Positions 42,082 through 49,942 of a DNA stretch of 49,942 nt are shown here, in pieces (position 1 is the first letter of the stretch; each line of letters starts with the position of its first letter). Under the pieces are notes generated by a model. It worked only from the letters and a program-made list of their open reading frames with translations, had not been told where the DNA came from and made no database searches. This DNA is from Leekyejoonella antrihumi (GTDB lineage: Bacteria > Actinomycetota > Actinomycetes > Actinomycetales > Dermatophilaceae). The DNA lies in contig NZ_VCQV01000038.1 in NCBI RefSeq assembly GCF_007845645.1, forward strand, positions 1 to 49,942, written 5' to 3'. Both the position numbers and the translations under genes were made by a program.

Positions 42082-42546
42082 ATGACCTCCACCCTCCAGC
42101 TGTATCGCACGCTCGCCGACCGCCCGCTGGGCAGGCGGGTCTTCTCGGTCGGCTACATGCTCAAGGCGCCGTATTTCGCGAGCGTGCGCCCGTGGGTGGT
42201 CGAGATGGGTCCGCACCGGGCCGTGGTGCAGCTGCACAAGCGCCGCAGGGTGCAGAACCACCTGGGCACCATGCACGCGATCGCCGTGGCCAACGGGATG
42301 GAGGCCGCGATGGGCCTGCTCGCCGAGGCCACCATCGACCCCGGGAAACGCTGGATTCCGAGGGGGATTCAGCTCGACTACGTTGCAAAGGCGCGAGGCG
42401 ACGTTCGGTGTGTCGCGCAGACCGATGCGGACGACTGGGATCGGCTGAGCCCGCACGAGGTGCGGGTGCGCGTCAGCGGGGCGCTGCCCGACGGCACCGA
42501 GGTGGTGCGCGGCTTCATACCCCTGTGGATCACCGACGCACGCTGA
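42082..42546 (+). CDS. DUF4442 hotdog-fold protein
   Basis: A 154-residue protein of the DUF4442 branch of the hotdog thioesterases (YMLKAPYFASVRPWVVEMGPHRAVV ... RRVQNHLGTMHAIAVANGMEAAMG). The HLGTMHA segment sits where thioesterases hold the catalytic loop. It may hydrolyse an acyl-CoA, but activity has not been read from residues alone. It starts nine bases after trmB and ends six bases before the convergent LysR gene. Confidence 0.85.
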   Translation: MTSTLQLYRTLADRPLGRRVFSVGYMLKAPYFASVRPWVVEMGPHRAVVQLHKRRRVQNHLGTMHAIAVANGMEAAMGLLAEATIDPGKRWIPRGIQLDYVAKARGDVRCVAQTDADDWDRLSPHEVRVRVSGALPDGTEVVRGFIPLWITDAR

Positions 42547-42552
42547 ATCAGG

Positions 42553-43440
42553 TCAGCGGCTCGCGATCGTGACCAGCTCGGCCGCCAGGCCGCGTAGCCG
42601 TCGCGGACCGCTCCAGATCGCGCGCAGCGGGCGGGCCAGGTCGAGCTCGTCGATCGGCACCTCGCACAGCGTCTTGGCGCTGAGTGCGTCCTGCACCGCG
42701 AGCCTGCTGAGGACCGCGGGTGCAGTGCCCGACGTGACACTGACGCGGACGGCGGCATTGCTCGACATCTCCAGCGCGGGGTTGACCGGGCCGAGATCGC
42801 CGAGGGCCTCGTCGAGCGCCACTCGGGTCCCGGAACCCTTCTCTCGGGTGATCAACGGGGTGCCGACCAGCTCTTCGACCCGGACCGGCGTGCGACGTCT
42901 CGTCCACGGGTGGCCGGGGGCGGCGACCAGGATGAGCTCGTCGTGCGCGACCACCGTGTGATGCACCCCACGTGGTGCATTCGGCCCCTCGATGAAGCCG
43001 ATACTGCACCGTCCGTGCAGCACGTCGTCGATCACGGCCGTCGTGTTGTGCACCTGGATGGTGACGGTTGCCTCGGGCAGTTCGGTGCGCAACGTCGACA
43101 ACCAGGCCGGCAGCAGGTGTTCGGCCACCGTCTGGCTCGCCGAGACGGTGATCGACCCTGCACCCGGCTGGCGGATCGCCGCAGCACCCTGGGTCAGTGC
43201 CGTGGCCGTCTGCAGGACGTCGCGTGCCCAGTCGACGACCAGGATGCCGGCGGGGGTGAGCCGTGACCCGGTGGTCGCGCGGATGACCAGCGGGAGCCCG
43301 AGGCTGCGTTCCAGGCGCGCGATAGAACGGCTCGCATTGGGCTGAGCCATTCCGATCGCACGGGCACCCGAGCTCAGGCCGCCGTGGTCGGCCACGGCGA
43401 CCAGGAGCTCGAGCGCAGTGAGGTCCGGCCATGTTCTCAT
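42553..43440 (-). CDS. LysR-family transcriptional regulator
   Basis: A 295-residue regulator. N-terminal helix-turn-helix (LTALELLVAVADHGGLSSGARAIGMAQPNASRSIARLERSLGLPL) and a substrate-binding domain (SITVSASQTVAEHLLPAWL ... HHTVVAHDELILVAAPGHPW) resembling the CysB/CbbR class. ATG 43440 gives the family-like start MRTWPDLTALELL. It is divergent from the YeiH-type transporter, the classic arrangement for a LysR activator and its target. Inducer unknown. Confidence 0.92.
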   Translation of the reverse strand: MRTWPDLTALELLVAVADHGGLSSGARAIGMAQPNASRSIARLERSLGLPLVIRATTGSRLTPAGILVVDWARDVLQTATALTQGAAAIRQPGAGSITVSASQTVAEHLLPAWLSTLRTELPEATVTIQVHNTTAVIDDVLHGRCSIGFIEGPNAPRGVHHTVVAHDELILVAAPGHPWTRRRTPVRVEELVGTPLITREKGSGTRVALDEALGDLGPVNPALEMSSNAAVRVSVTSGTAPAVLSRLAVQDALSAKTLCEVPIDELDLARPLRAIWSGPRRLRGLAAELVTIASR

Positions 43441-43454
43441 GTGCAGAGGATATA

Positions 43455-43467
43455 TCCCTATGGGGAA
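43455..43467. promoter_or_regulatory. Candidate LysR box between the regulator and yeiH-type gene
   Basis: TCCC-TATG-GGGA is a short inverted repeat within a T-N11-A arrangement (T43455, A43467). It lies 15 bases from the LysR start and 44 bases before the transporter start. Position and form fit a LysR binding site. Confidence 0.45.
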
Positions 43468-43510
43468 CTGGCGGCTACCGGGATGCGTGCGGCGCGGGCA
43501 ACCTGTACTC

Positions 43511-44584
43511 ATGACGACGACAGAGGCTGTGAGCCCGGCTGCGGCTCCGCGAGATCACGACTTGGGCTCCGGCGGTCGGGGCCGAGCGCAGACCATTGTG
43601 CCCGGCCTGGCGGTGGCCTTCGTGGTTGCGGTCGCAGCGACGCTGCTCGGCCGTCAGGTGCCCGTCATCGGCGGCCCGGTCTTCGGCATACTCATCGGAA
43701 TGGCCGTGGCCACCGCAATCCCTGTCCTGCGTCACGACCGGTGGACTCCTGGTTATGGGTTCGCCGCGAAGCCGGTCCTGCAGCTGTCGATCGTGGTGCT
43801 CGGCACCGGACTGTCCCTGCAGCAGGTGGTCAAGGTGGGCACCAGCTCCCTCCCGATCATGTTCGGCACGCTGGCTGTGGCTCTTGGCGGTGCGTGGATC
43901 ATCGGTCGTCTGCTCGGTCTCGACAGCGATACGCGCACCCTGATCGGCGTGGGCACCGGCATCTGCGGTGCATCGGCGATTGCCGCGGTCACGGCCGTCA
44001 TCAAGCCCAAGGAACGCGATGTCGCCTATGCCATCGGGACCATCTTCACCTTCAACATCGCGGCCGTCCTGCTGTTTCCACCGATCGGGCACCTCATCGG
44101 ACTGACCGGTCAGTCCTTCGGTCTGTGGAGCGGCACCGCGATCAACGACACTTCCTCGGTGGTCGCCGCGGCCTACAGCTTCGGCTCGAACGCCGGCCCA
44201 TACGCCATCGTCGTCAAGCTGACCCGGTCGCTCATGATCATTCCCATCGTGATGGGTCTGGCGCTGCTGAAGGCGCGCCACGAGCGCAAGCAGGGCGCGG
44301 ACACCGGTTCTTTGAAGTGGAAGCAGGTGGTGCCGCTCTTCCTGATCGGGTTCGTGCTCGCTGCAGCGGCGGACACCGTAGGCCTCATCCCGGGTTCTTG
44401 GCACCCGCACCTGTCCGACCTCGGCACCTTCCTGATCACGTTCGCGCTGGCCGGGATCGGCCTCGGCCTTCGCTTCGCGCAGATGCGCAAGGCCGGACCA
44501 CGGCCGCTGATCATGGGCGGCATCCTGTGGATCTGCGTAGCAACAACCAGCCTCGGGCTGCAGGCCCTCACCGGCAAGCTCTGA
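43511..44584 (+). CDS. YeiH/UPF0324-type membrane transporter (putative sulfate exporter family)
   Basis: A 357-residue polytopic membrane protein, about nine to ten helices, preceded by a 30-residue hydrophilic segment. Family features: GPVFGILIGMAVA, LQLSIVVLGTGLSLQQV, GVGTGICGASAIAAVTAVIKPK, and GTAINDTSSVVAAAYSFG. This family (PF03601) is annotated as putative sulfate or sulfonate exporters, based on few members. It is divergent from the LysR gene. A strong terminator follows. Confidence 0.87.
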   Translation: MTTTEAVSPAAAPRDHDLGSGGRGRAQTIVPGLAVAFVVAVAATLLGRQVPVIGGPVFGILIGMAVATAIPVLRHDRWTPGYGFAAKPVLQLSIVVLGTGLSLQQVVKVGTSSLPIMFGTLAVALGGAWIIGRLLGLDSDTRTLIGVGTGICGASAIAAVTAVIKPKERDVAYAIGTIFTFNIAAVLLFPPIGHLIGLTGQSFGLWSGTAINDTSSVVAAAYSFGSNAGPYAIVVKLTRSLMIIPIVMGLALLKARHERKQGADTGSLKWKQVVPLFLIGFVLAAAADTVGLIPGSWHPHLSDLGTFLITFALAGIGLGLRFAQMRKAGPRPLIMGGILWICVATTSLGLQALTGKL

Positions 44585-44596
44585 AACCACTGCACG

Positions 44597-44626
44597 ACTG
44601 GCCCGCCGGATGACCGGCGGGCCAGT
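44597..44626 (+). terminator. Terminator after the YeiH-type gene
   Basis: ACTGGCCCGCCGG (44597-44609) and CCGGCGGGCCAGT (44614-44626) form a perfect 13-base stem with a four-base loop, followed by TTTGG. It starts 12 bases after the stop codon. Confidence 0.7.
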
Positions 44627-44641
44627 TTGGTCTGGCTGAGG

Positions 44642-44661
44642 CCTCCAGAGGACACTGGAGG
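44642..44661 (+). promoter_or_regulatory. Hairpin covering the ribosome site of hemW
   Basis: CCTCCAG (44642-44648) pairs with CTGGAGG (44655-44661) around AGGACA. The right arm contains GGAGG, two bases before ATG 44664; the loop carries AGG as a possible alternative ribosome site. The fold would hide the GGAGG and could regulate translation. Confidence 0.4.
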
Positions 44662-44663
44662 AC

Positions 44664-45905
44664 ATGCCCAGTGCTCTCCCCGACGGGGAACCGGTGCCGC
44701 CGGACGGCGCACTCCCATCGACAGCGTTGGACCGGCTGGGGACCACACCCTTCGGCGTCTACGTGCACGTGCCGTTCTGCTCGGTGCGCTGCGGTTATTG
44801 CGACTTCAACACCTACACGCTGACCGAGCTCGGACCACACGGTGCGGGAGTCAGCACGTATGCCGATGCCGCCCTCGCCGAGGTCGAGCTCGCCGCGCAG
44901 GTGCTCGCGAGAGACGGTGCGCCACTGCCGGCGGTCGACACGGTGTTCGTCGGGGGCGGAACCCCCACGATGCTCGCGGCGAGTGATCTCGTGCGGGTGC
45001 TGCACGGCATACGGGACAGGTTCGGCCTCGCCGAGAACGTCGAGGTGACCACCGAAGCGAACCCCGACTCGGTGACTCCGCAGGTCCTGCAGACCCTGCG
45101 CGCCGGCGGGTTCACCCGAGTCAGCATCGGCATGCAGTCGGCGGTGCCACATGTGCTGAAGACCCTTGAGCGCACACATGATCCGCGCAACGTCGAGGCT
45201 GCAGTGCATGCGGCCAAGGCGGCCGGACTGCAGGTCAGCGTGGACCTCATCTACGGGACACCGGGGGAGAGCCTGGCCGACTGGCGCACCAGCCTCGAGC
45301 ACGCGGTCGGGCTGGAGCCGGACCACATCAGTGCCTATGCGCTGGTGGTCGAGACCGGCACGAAACTGGCCGCGCAGGTGAGACGTGGCCTGGTCACGAT
45401 GCCCGATGACGACGACGAGGCGGATAAGTACGAGCTCGCCGACGAGGTGCTGTCAGCGGCCGGTTTCGGCTGGTACGAAGTGAGCAACTGGGCAACTCGA
45501 GCCTCCGCCCGGTGCCGGCACAACGAGGGTTACTGGCGCGACGGCGACTGGTGGGGGATCGGTCCCGGCGCGCACAGCCACGTCGGCGGGGTGCGCTGGT
45601 GGAACGTCAAGCACCCCTCGGCATACGCCGGGCGGCTTGCGGACGGCCGGTCGCCGGGAGCCGGTCGTGAGCTGCTCACCGACGGGCAGCGGTATGACGA
45701 GCGCGTGCTGCTCGGGAGTCGCCTGGTCGGCGGTCTGCCGATCGAGGTGCTGCGCGACGAGGGCCGCCGCGCGGTGGCCGGGCTGATCGCGGACGGGCTG
45801 GTCGAGGCTGCGCCGGCGCTGGGTGGCGGCGGGCGTCGGGTGGTGCTGACGCTGCGCGGTCGGCTGCTCGCCGACACGGTCGTCCGCCGACTCCTCGCCT
45901 ACTGA
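44664..45905 (+). CDS. hemW: HemW-like radical SAM protein
   Basis: A 413-residue radical SAM protein. The cluster cysteines are C39, C43, C46 (PFCSVRCGYCDFNTYT), preceded by GVYVHVP. Downstream are the glycine-rich VFVGGGTPTML, VTTEANPDSVT and MQSAVPHVLKTLERTH, and the C-terminal HemW domain. The extra cysteine four residues beyond the cluster seen in true HemN is absent, which favours HemW, a haem-trafficking protein, over a coproporphyrinogen dehydrogenase. A regulatory hairpin precedes it and a stem follows it. Confidence 0.9.
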   Translation: MPSALPDGEPVPPDGALPSTALDRLGTTPFGVYVHVPFCSVRCGYCDFNTYTLTELGPHGAGVSTYADAALAEVELAAQVLARDGAPLPAVDTVFVGGGTPTMLAASDLVRVLHGIRDRFGLAENVEVTTEANPDSVTPQVLQTLRAGGFTRVSIGMQSAVPHVLKTLERTHDPRNVEAAVHAAKAAGLQVSVDLIYGTPGESLADWRTSLEHAVGLEPDHISAYALVVETGTKLAAQVRRGLVTMPDDDDEADKYELADEVLSAAGFGWYEVSNWATRASARCRHNEGYWRDGDWWGIGPGAHSHVGGVRWWNVKHPSAYAGRLADGRSPGAGRELLTDGQRYDERVLLGSRLVGGLPIEVLRDEGRRAVAGLIADGLVEAAPALGGGGRRVVLTLRGRLLADTVVRRLLAY

Positions 45906-45931
45906 CCCACCGAGAGGTGAGCTATCGCTGG

Positions 45932-45970
45932 CTTCGACGGGTGGGGAGGTGGCAGTCCCACCCGTCGAAG
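45932..45970 (+). terminator. 14-bp perfect hairpin after hemW
   Basis: CTTCGACGGGTGGG (45932-45945) and CCCACCCGTCGAAG (45957-45970) are exact complements with an 11-base loop. It lies 26 bases after the hemW stop and 125 bases before moaA. There is no T-run. Terminator of hemW is the simplest reading; I see no molybdenum-cofactor riboswitch fold around it. Confidence 0.55.
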
Positions 45971-46083
45971 AGCCGCAGGGTGGCGCGCCGGTTGCCTGGC
46001 AGAACTGGTCGACGGGAAGCAGTGGATCGTGCTCAGGTGAGAGCAGTTTGGCGACTGCTGGGCGCGGTCGTATGGCGCGGGGT

Positions 46084-46096
46084 TAGGCTGGTCGAG
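46084..46096 (+). promoter_or_regulatory. Leaderless-type promoter of moaA
   Basis: TAGGCT at 46084-46089 ends six bases before GTG 46096, the geometry of actinobacterial leaderless promoters, and no ribosome site is present. The same spacing is seen for fdxA. Confidence 0.4.
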
Positions 46097-47208
46097 TGAA
46101 GTACGTTGCACCTCGGCCAGACCCCGAACCCTATGACGCACAGAACGGTTCGGGCGCACCGACTGTGTCTGCCGATGGAGTGCACGATGCGCTGAATCGC
46201 CCGTTGCGCGACCTGCGCATCTCGGTCACGGACCGCTGCAACTTCCGCTGCGTCTACTGCATGCCGAAGGAGGTCTTCGGCCGCGACTACGCGTTCGTTC
46301 CGCGAGAGGACCTGCTTACTTTCGAGGAGATCACCAGGCTGGCGCGGGCCGCGGTGGCGTGCGGCGTCGAGAAGATCCGGTTGACCGGCGGCGAGCCGCT
46401 GCTGAGGAAGGGCATCGACGAACTGATCGGCAGGCTCAGTGCGATCAGCACGCCGGCCGGCCGACCCCTCGACCTCGCGCTGACGACGAACGGATCAGCC
46501 CTCACGCACTTGGCACCCGCACTCAAGGCCGCCGGCCTGGTCCGCGTGACGGTGTCGCTCGACTCGCTGGATGACACGACGTTCCGTGCCATGAATGACG
46601 TGCGCTTCCCGGTCCGTAAGGTCCTCGATGGGATCCAGGCCGCTCATGACGCAGGCCTGGGGCCGATCAAGATCAACATGGTCGTCAAGCGTGGCCTCAA
46701 CGATCACGATGTCGTCAAGATGGCGCGGCACTTCAAGGAGACGCCGTTCGTCCTCCGCTTCATCGAATACATGGATGTCGGGTCGACCAACGGGTGGCGC
46801 CTGGATGAGGTGGTCCCGTCCGGCGAGGTCATCAGGCGCATCAATGCCGAGCTCCCACTCGAACCCGTCGAGCCGCGCTACGTGGGCGAGACGGCAACTC
46901 GCTGGCGGTACCGCGATGGTGGTGGGGAGATCGGCGCGATCTCCAGCGTGACGAACGCGTTCTGCGGCGACTGCACTCGTGCCCGAGTGTCCGTGGAGGG
47001 CCGGCTGTTCACCTGCTTGTTTGCCACCAAGGGCCATGATCTGCGTGCCCTGATGCGCGGGGGATGCTCCGATGAAGAGCTCGCGTCGAAGCTCTCCGGA
47101 GTCTGGCGGGTCCGCGCCGACCGCTACTCCGAGCTGCGCTCGACGCAGACCCCAGACCTTCCCGTGTCGCGGGCGCACCGGATCGAGATGTCGTATATCG
47201 GTGGCTGA
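46096..47208 (+). CDS. moaA: GTP 3',8-cyclase MoaA
   Basis: A 370-residue radical SAM enzyme for the first step of molybdenum-cofactor synthesis. N-terminal cluster C48, C52, C55 ([13 protein letters not shown]); C-terminal cluster C290, C293, C307 ([19 protein letters not shown]). It ends in the Gly-Gly dipeptide (SYIGG) needed for activity. GTG 46096 gives a 40-residue N-terminal extension typical of actinobacterial MoaA. It stands 51 bases before fdhD and makes the cofactor for the oxidoreductase at the end of the window. Confidence 0.95.
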   Translation: MKYVAPRPDPEPYDAQNGSGAPTVSADGVHDALNRPLRDLRISVTDRCNFRCVYCMPKEVFGRDYAFVPREDLLTFEEITRLARAAVACGVEKIRLTGGEPLLRKGIDELIGRLSAISTPAGRPLDLALTTNGSALTHLAPALKAAGLVRVTVSLDSLDDTTFRAMNDVRFPVRKVLDGIQAAHDAGLGPIKINMVVKRGLNDHDVVKMARHFKETPFVLRFIEYMDVGSTNGWRLDEVVPSGEVIRRINAELPLEPVEPRYVGETATRWRYRDGGGEIGAISSVTNAFCGDCTRARVSVEGRLFTCLFATKGHDLRALMRGGCSDEELASKLSGVWRVRADRYSELRSTQTPDLPVSRAHRIEMSYIGG

Positions 47209-47259
47209 CTGGGTGCCGAGACCGGGGTTGTCGTTGACGATTGGCGGTGTTAAACCTAA

Positions 47260-48162
47260 ATGGTGGGTCGAATTACTGCTCGCCGCAGAGTCACCAGGAT
47301 GACGGTTGGTCATGGCGCCAGCGTGCGCGAGGACTATCTGACGGTCGAGGAACCACTGGAGATCCGCGTCGCCGGACGACCACTGGCGATCACGATGCGC
47401 ACACCAGGTCATGACGTCGAGCTCGTGGCCGGATTCCTGGTTTCCGAAGGCGTGATCAGCCGTGCGGACCATTTGAGCAGCGCCCGGTACTGCGCCGGTG
47501 CCACGGTCGATCACCTCAACACCTACAACGTCATCGACGCCACGTTGGCACCGGACGTCAAGGCGCCGGATCCCAACCTGGAGCGGGCGTTCTACACCAC
47601 GAGCTCATGCGGCCTGTGCGGCAAGGCAAGCATCGATGCGGTGCGCACCGCATCGGCATACGATGTGGCCGATGACCCGCTGTGCCTCGATGCGGCGCTG
47701 CTGGCGAGCCTGCCCGATGCACTGCGGGACCAGCAGAAGGTCTTCGACCGGACCGGAGGGCTGCACGCTGCGGCGCTCTTCGACGGCAGGACCGGCGACA
47801 TGCTCGTGCTGCGTGAAGATGTGGGTCGGCACAACGCAGTCGACAAGGTCGTCGGGTGGGCGCTGACCGCCGATCGACTGCCGCTGCGTGAGACCGTGCT
47901 GATGGTGTCGGGGCGCGCCAGCTTCGAGCTGACCCAGAAGGCGTCCATGGCGGGCATACCTCTGCTGGCCGCCGTGTCCGCACCCTCGTCTCTCGCGGCC
48001 GAGCTGGCAGCCGAGATCGGCATGACGCTCGTCGGATTCCTGCGCGGAGACTCGATGGTCATCTATTCGGGCGCCGAGCGGGTGCGGGGCAAAACAGCTG
48101 ATGAAGCGTCGGCCGTGTCGAGCGACAGGCCGGTCAAGGAATCGAAAGCGGGCGTGGCATGA
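47260..48162 (+). CDS. fdhD: Formate dehydrogenase accessory sulfurtransferase FdhD
   Basis: A 300-residue protein that transfers sulfur to the molybdenum site of formate dehydrogenase. The essential CGLCG motif holds C117 and C120 (SSCGLCGKAS). EEPLEIRVAGRPLAITMRTPG and LREDVGRHNAVDKVVGWAL are the other family blocks. The N-terminus MVGRITARRRVTRM matches actinobacterial FdhD, supporting ATG 47260 although no ribosome site is evident. It overlaps the oxidoreductase gene by four bases (ATGA), tying chaperone to client. Confidence 0.94.
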   Translation: MVGRITARRRVTRMTVGHGASVREDYLTVEEPLEIRVAGRPLAITMRTPGHDVELVAGFLVSEGVISRADHLSSARYCAGATVDHLNTYNVIDATLAPDVKAPDPNLERAFYTTSSCGLCGKASIDAVRTASAYDVADDPLCLDAALLASLPDALRDQQKVFDRTGGLHAAALFDGRTGDMLVLREDVGRHNAVDKVVGWALTADRLPLRETVLMVSGRASFELTQKASMAGIPLLAAVSAPSSLAAELAAEIGMTLVGFLRGDSMVIYSGAERVRGKTADEASAVSSDRPVKESKAGVA

Positions 48163-49942
48163 CGAAGAAGCCTCCGACACAGGACGTTTCCGACGACGGC
48201 TTGACAGTGAGCGAGCCCAAGGACTGGGCGGCGGGCGTGCCCGGCGTGACGCACTCGATGGGTCCGGCGTTGACCGAGATGGGGATGCGTCGTGGTGTGA
48301 AGGGCCTGCTGGCTCTGAACCAGAAGGATGGGTTCGACTGCATGAGCTGTGCGTGGCCGGATCCGGACCATCGCAAGACTGCCGAGTTCTGCGAGAACGG
48401 TGCGAAGGCCCTGACGTGGGAGGCGACCCCGCTCGTGGTGCCGGAGTCGTTCTGGGCGGAGCACTCCATCGAGGATCTGCTGGGCAAGAGCGACTACTGG
48501 TTGGGTCAGCAGGGGAGGTTGACCGATCCGGTATACAAGCCGGTCGGCAAGGACCACTACGAGCCGATCAGCTGGGAGAAGGCATTCGAAGTGATCGCCG
48601 ACGAGCTGAACGCTCTGGAGAGTCCGAACGAGGCGGCGTTCTACACCAGTGGCCGCACAGCGAATGAGACGGCGTTCGTGTACCAGCTGTTTGTGCGGGC
48701 GTTCGGCACGAACAACCTGCCGGACTGCTCGAACATGTGCCACGAGTCCACGGGTGCGGCGATGGGCGAGACGATCGGGGTGGGCAAGTCCACGATCCGC
48801 TACAACGATTTCGAGCAGGCGGATCTGATCATCATCATGGGTCAGAACCCGGGGACGAATCACCCCCGGATGCTGACCGCTTTGGAGGACGCCAAGAGGG
48901 CGGGGGCGCAGATCGTGGCGATCAACCCGTTGCCGGAGGCGGGGTTGAAGCGGTACAAGAACCCGCAGCGGCCGCGGGGGATCGTCGGTCATGGCACGGA
49001 CCTGGCCGATCAGTTTCTGCAGATCCGGATGGCGGGTGACATGGCGTTGCTGCAGGCGGTGTCCAAGCGGGTGCTGGATGCGGAGACAGCGCGGCCGGGC
49101 AAGGTGCTGGACCACGATTTCCTCAACCAGTACTGCCAGGGGCTGGACGAGTTCCGCGAGCACCTCTCACACCTGGACGAGAGGCAGGTGCAGCTGGCGA
49201 CTGGCCTGACCAGCGTGCAGATCGACGAGCTGGCGCAGCGCTACATCGCCGCCGATCGGGTGATCATCACCTGGGCGATGGGCCTGACACAGCACAAGAA
49301 GGCTGTGCCGACGATCAAGGAGATCATCAACTTGTTGCTGCTGCGTGGCAACATGGGCCGACCGGGTGCGGGCGCGTCGCCGATCCGTGGGCACAGCAAC
49401 GTGCAGGGAGACCGCACGATGGGCATCTGGGAGAAGATGCCGCCGAAGTTCCTGGATGCGATCCAGGCGGAGTTCGGTTTTGACCCGCCCCGCGAGGAGG
49501 GGGTGGACGCAGTCAACGCGATCCGGGGGATGCGTGATGGCGAGTTGAAGGTGTGGATCGCGTTGGGCGGCAACCTGGTGGCCGCGATCTCGGACACGGC
49601 CGTCGCCGAGGCTGCGCTGCAGAATACTCGGCTGACGGTGCAGATCTCCACCAAGCTGAACCGTTCGCATGCGGTGGTGGGTCGGGCTGCGATGATCCTG
49701 CCGACGATGGGGCGCAGCGAGGTGGATCTGCAGGCCTCCGGTGAGCAGTTCGTCACCGTCGAGGACACGGTCGCCGCAGTGCACGCCTCGACGGGCAAGC
49801 TGGCCCCGGTGTCGCCGCGTCTGTTGTCGGAGATCTCGATCGTCACGCGGATGGCTCGCGCGGTGCTCGGCTCGAAGGTGCCGGTGGACTGGGCGCGGTT
49901 CGAGCACGACTACGACAGCATCCGGGACCACATCTCGCGCGT
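48159..49942 (+). CDS. Molybdopterin oxidoreductase, FdhF/YdeP-type alpha subunit (partial)
   Basis: The first 594 codons of a large enzyme that runs off the window. C61 and C64 (GFDCMSCAWPDP) probably bind an iron-sulfur cluster; C190 and C194 (PDCSNMCHESTG), GQNPGTNHPRML and the molybdopterin-binding MGLTQHKKAVPTIKEI and LLRGNMGRPGAGASPIRGHSNVQGD follow. This is the pattern of the formate-dehydrogenase-like YdeP branch, about 750-770 residues long when complete. It is co-translated with fdhD and moaA. Substrate may be formate, but YdeP-type members are poorly characterised. The 3' part is missing. Confidence 0.9.
   Translation, partial: MTKKPPTQDVSDDGLTVSEPKDWAAGVPGVTHSMGPALTEMGMRRGVKGLLALNQKDGFDCMSCAWPDPDHRKTAEFCENGAKALTWEATPLVVPESFWAEHSIEDLLGKSDYWLGQQGRLTDPVYKPVGKDHYEPISWEKAFEVIADELNALESPNEAAFYTSGRTANETAFVYQLFVRAFGTNNLPDCSNMCHESTGAAMGETIGVGKSTIRYNDFEQADLIIIMGQNPGTNHPRMLTALEDAKRAGAQIVAINPLPEAGLKRYKNPQRPRGIVGHGTDLADQFLQIRMAGDMALLQAVSKRVLDAETARPGKVLDHDFLNQYCQGLDEFREHLSHLDERQVQLATGLTSVQIDELAQRYIAADRVIITWAMGLTQHKKAVPTIKEIINLLLLRGNMGRPGAGASPIRGHSNVQGDRTMGIWEKMPPKFLDAIQAEFGFDPPREEGVDAVNAIRGMRDGELKVWIALGGNLVAAISDTAVAEAALQNTRLTVQISTKLNRSHAVVGRAAMILPTMGRSEVDLQASGEQFVTVEDTVAAVHASTGKLAPVSPRLLSEISIVTRMARAVLGSKVPVDWARFEHDYDSIRDHISR

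Noticed and set aside
43384-44613. A 409-codon plus-strand open frame overlapping the YeiH-type gene in another frame
   Set aside because: It is out of frame with the recognisable transporter and consists of Arg/His/Gly-rich sequence typical of a shadow frame.
45906-46095. Possible molybdenum-cofactor riboswitch before moaA
   Set aside because: Only one simple 14-bp hairpin is present, and TAGGCT six bases before the GTG suggests the moaA mRNA has no leader at all.
47234-47262. TTGACG with TAAATG 17 bases downstream as the fdhD promoter
   Set aside because: It would start transcription inside the coding sequence and force a shorter protein, but the family-like N-terminus MVGRITARRRV supports ATG 47260.

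Overview
The window is chromosomal DNA of a high-G+C actinobacterium. The evidence is strongly G+C-biased third codon positions from about 6.5 kb onward, many GTG starts, a TTG start for lepA, leaderless-type promoters (TANNNT six bases before a start codon), and gene families typical of Actinobacteria (FdxA-type ferredoxin, actinobacterial FdhD and FdhF/YdeP-type oxidoreductase, NfeD plus slipin). A member of the Micrococcales would fit, but the sequence alone does not settle the genus.

Bases 1-5750 are an accessory island that looks visibly poorer in G+C, mainly between 2.4 and 5.3 kb. It carries an OmpA-domain remnant, an XRE/ImmA-IrrE regulator-peptidase with an unknown partner gene, and a compact operon of a DUF6414-like protein, an AAA+ ATPase and a 74-residue protein. 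Facing that operon is a pair made of a paralogue of the 74-residue protein and a two-helix membrane protein. A double helix-turn-helix protein follows. Bases 5751-6524 hold no gene but contain two near-identical hairpins and a long inverted repeat. Of everything here, the DUF6414/AAA+/small-protein/membrane cluster is the best candidate for an undescribed system, possibly phage defence or envelope stress.

Bases 6.5-12.5 kb encode two secreted alkaline-phosphatase-superfamily phosphoesterases, a DUF2249-cupin protein, a divergent FAD-linked oxidase, and FdxA behind a strong operator. Bases 12.5-18.8 kb hold a convergent NADP-type glutamate dehydrogenase and mannitol-dehydrogenase-family pair, a ferredoxin-reductase-like flavoprotein, a DUF488 protein, and an NfeD-slipin pair. 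Bases 18.8-29.8 kb are a fatty-acid oxidation block: enoyl-CoA hydratase, TetR regulator, thiolase FadA, multifunctional FadB, and two acyl-CoA dehydrogenases. A GntR regulator and a large Orn/Lys/Arg decarboxylase are embedded in it.

Bases 30-38 kb hold a 41-residue membrane peptide, a phosphate-type MFS transporter with a universal stress protein, and a tightly packed aceB-glcD-glcE-glcF operon that would convert glycolate to glyoxylate and then malate. Bases 38-44.6 kb hold an MFS exporter, lepA-trmB, a DUF4442 protein, and a LysR regulator divergent from a YeiH-type transporter. Bases 44.6 kb to the end hold hemW, moaA, fdhD and the first 594 codons of a molybdopterin oxidoreductase that runs off the window. 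MoaA makes the cofactor precursor and FdhD prepares the enzyme's active site, so the last three genes form one functional group.
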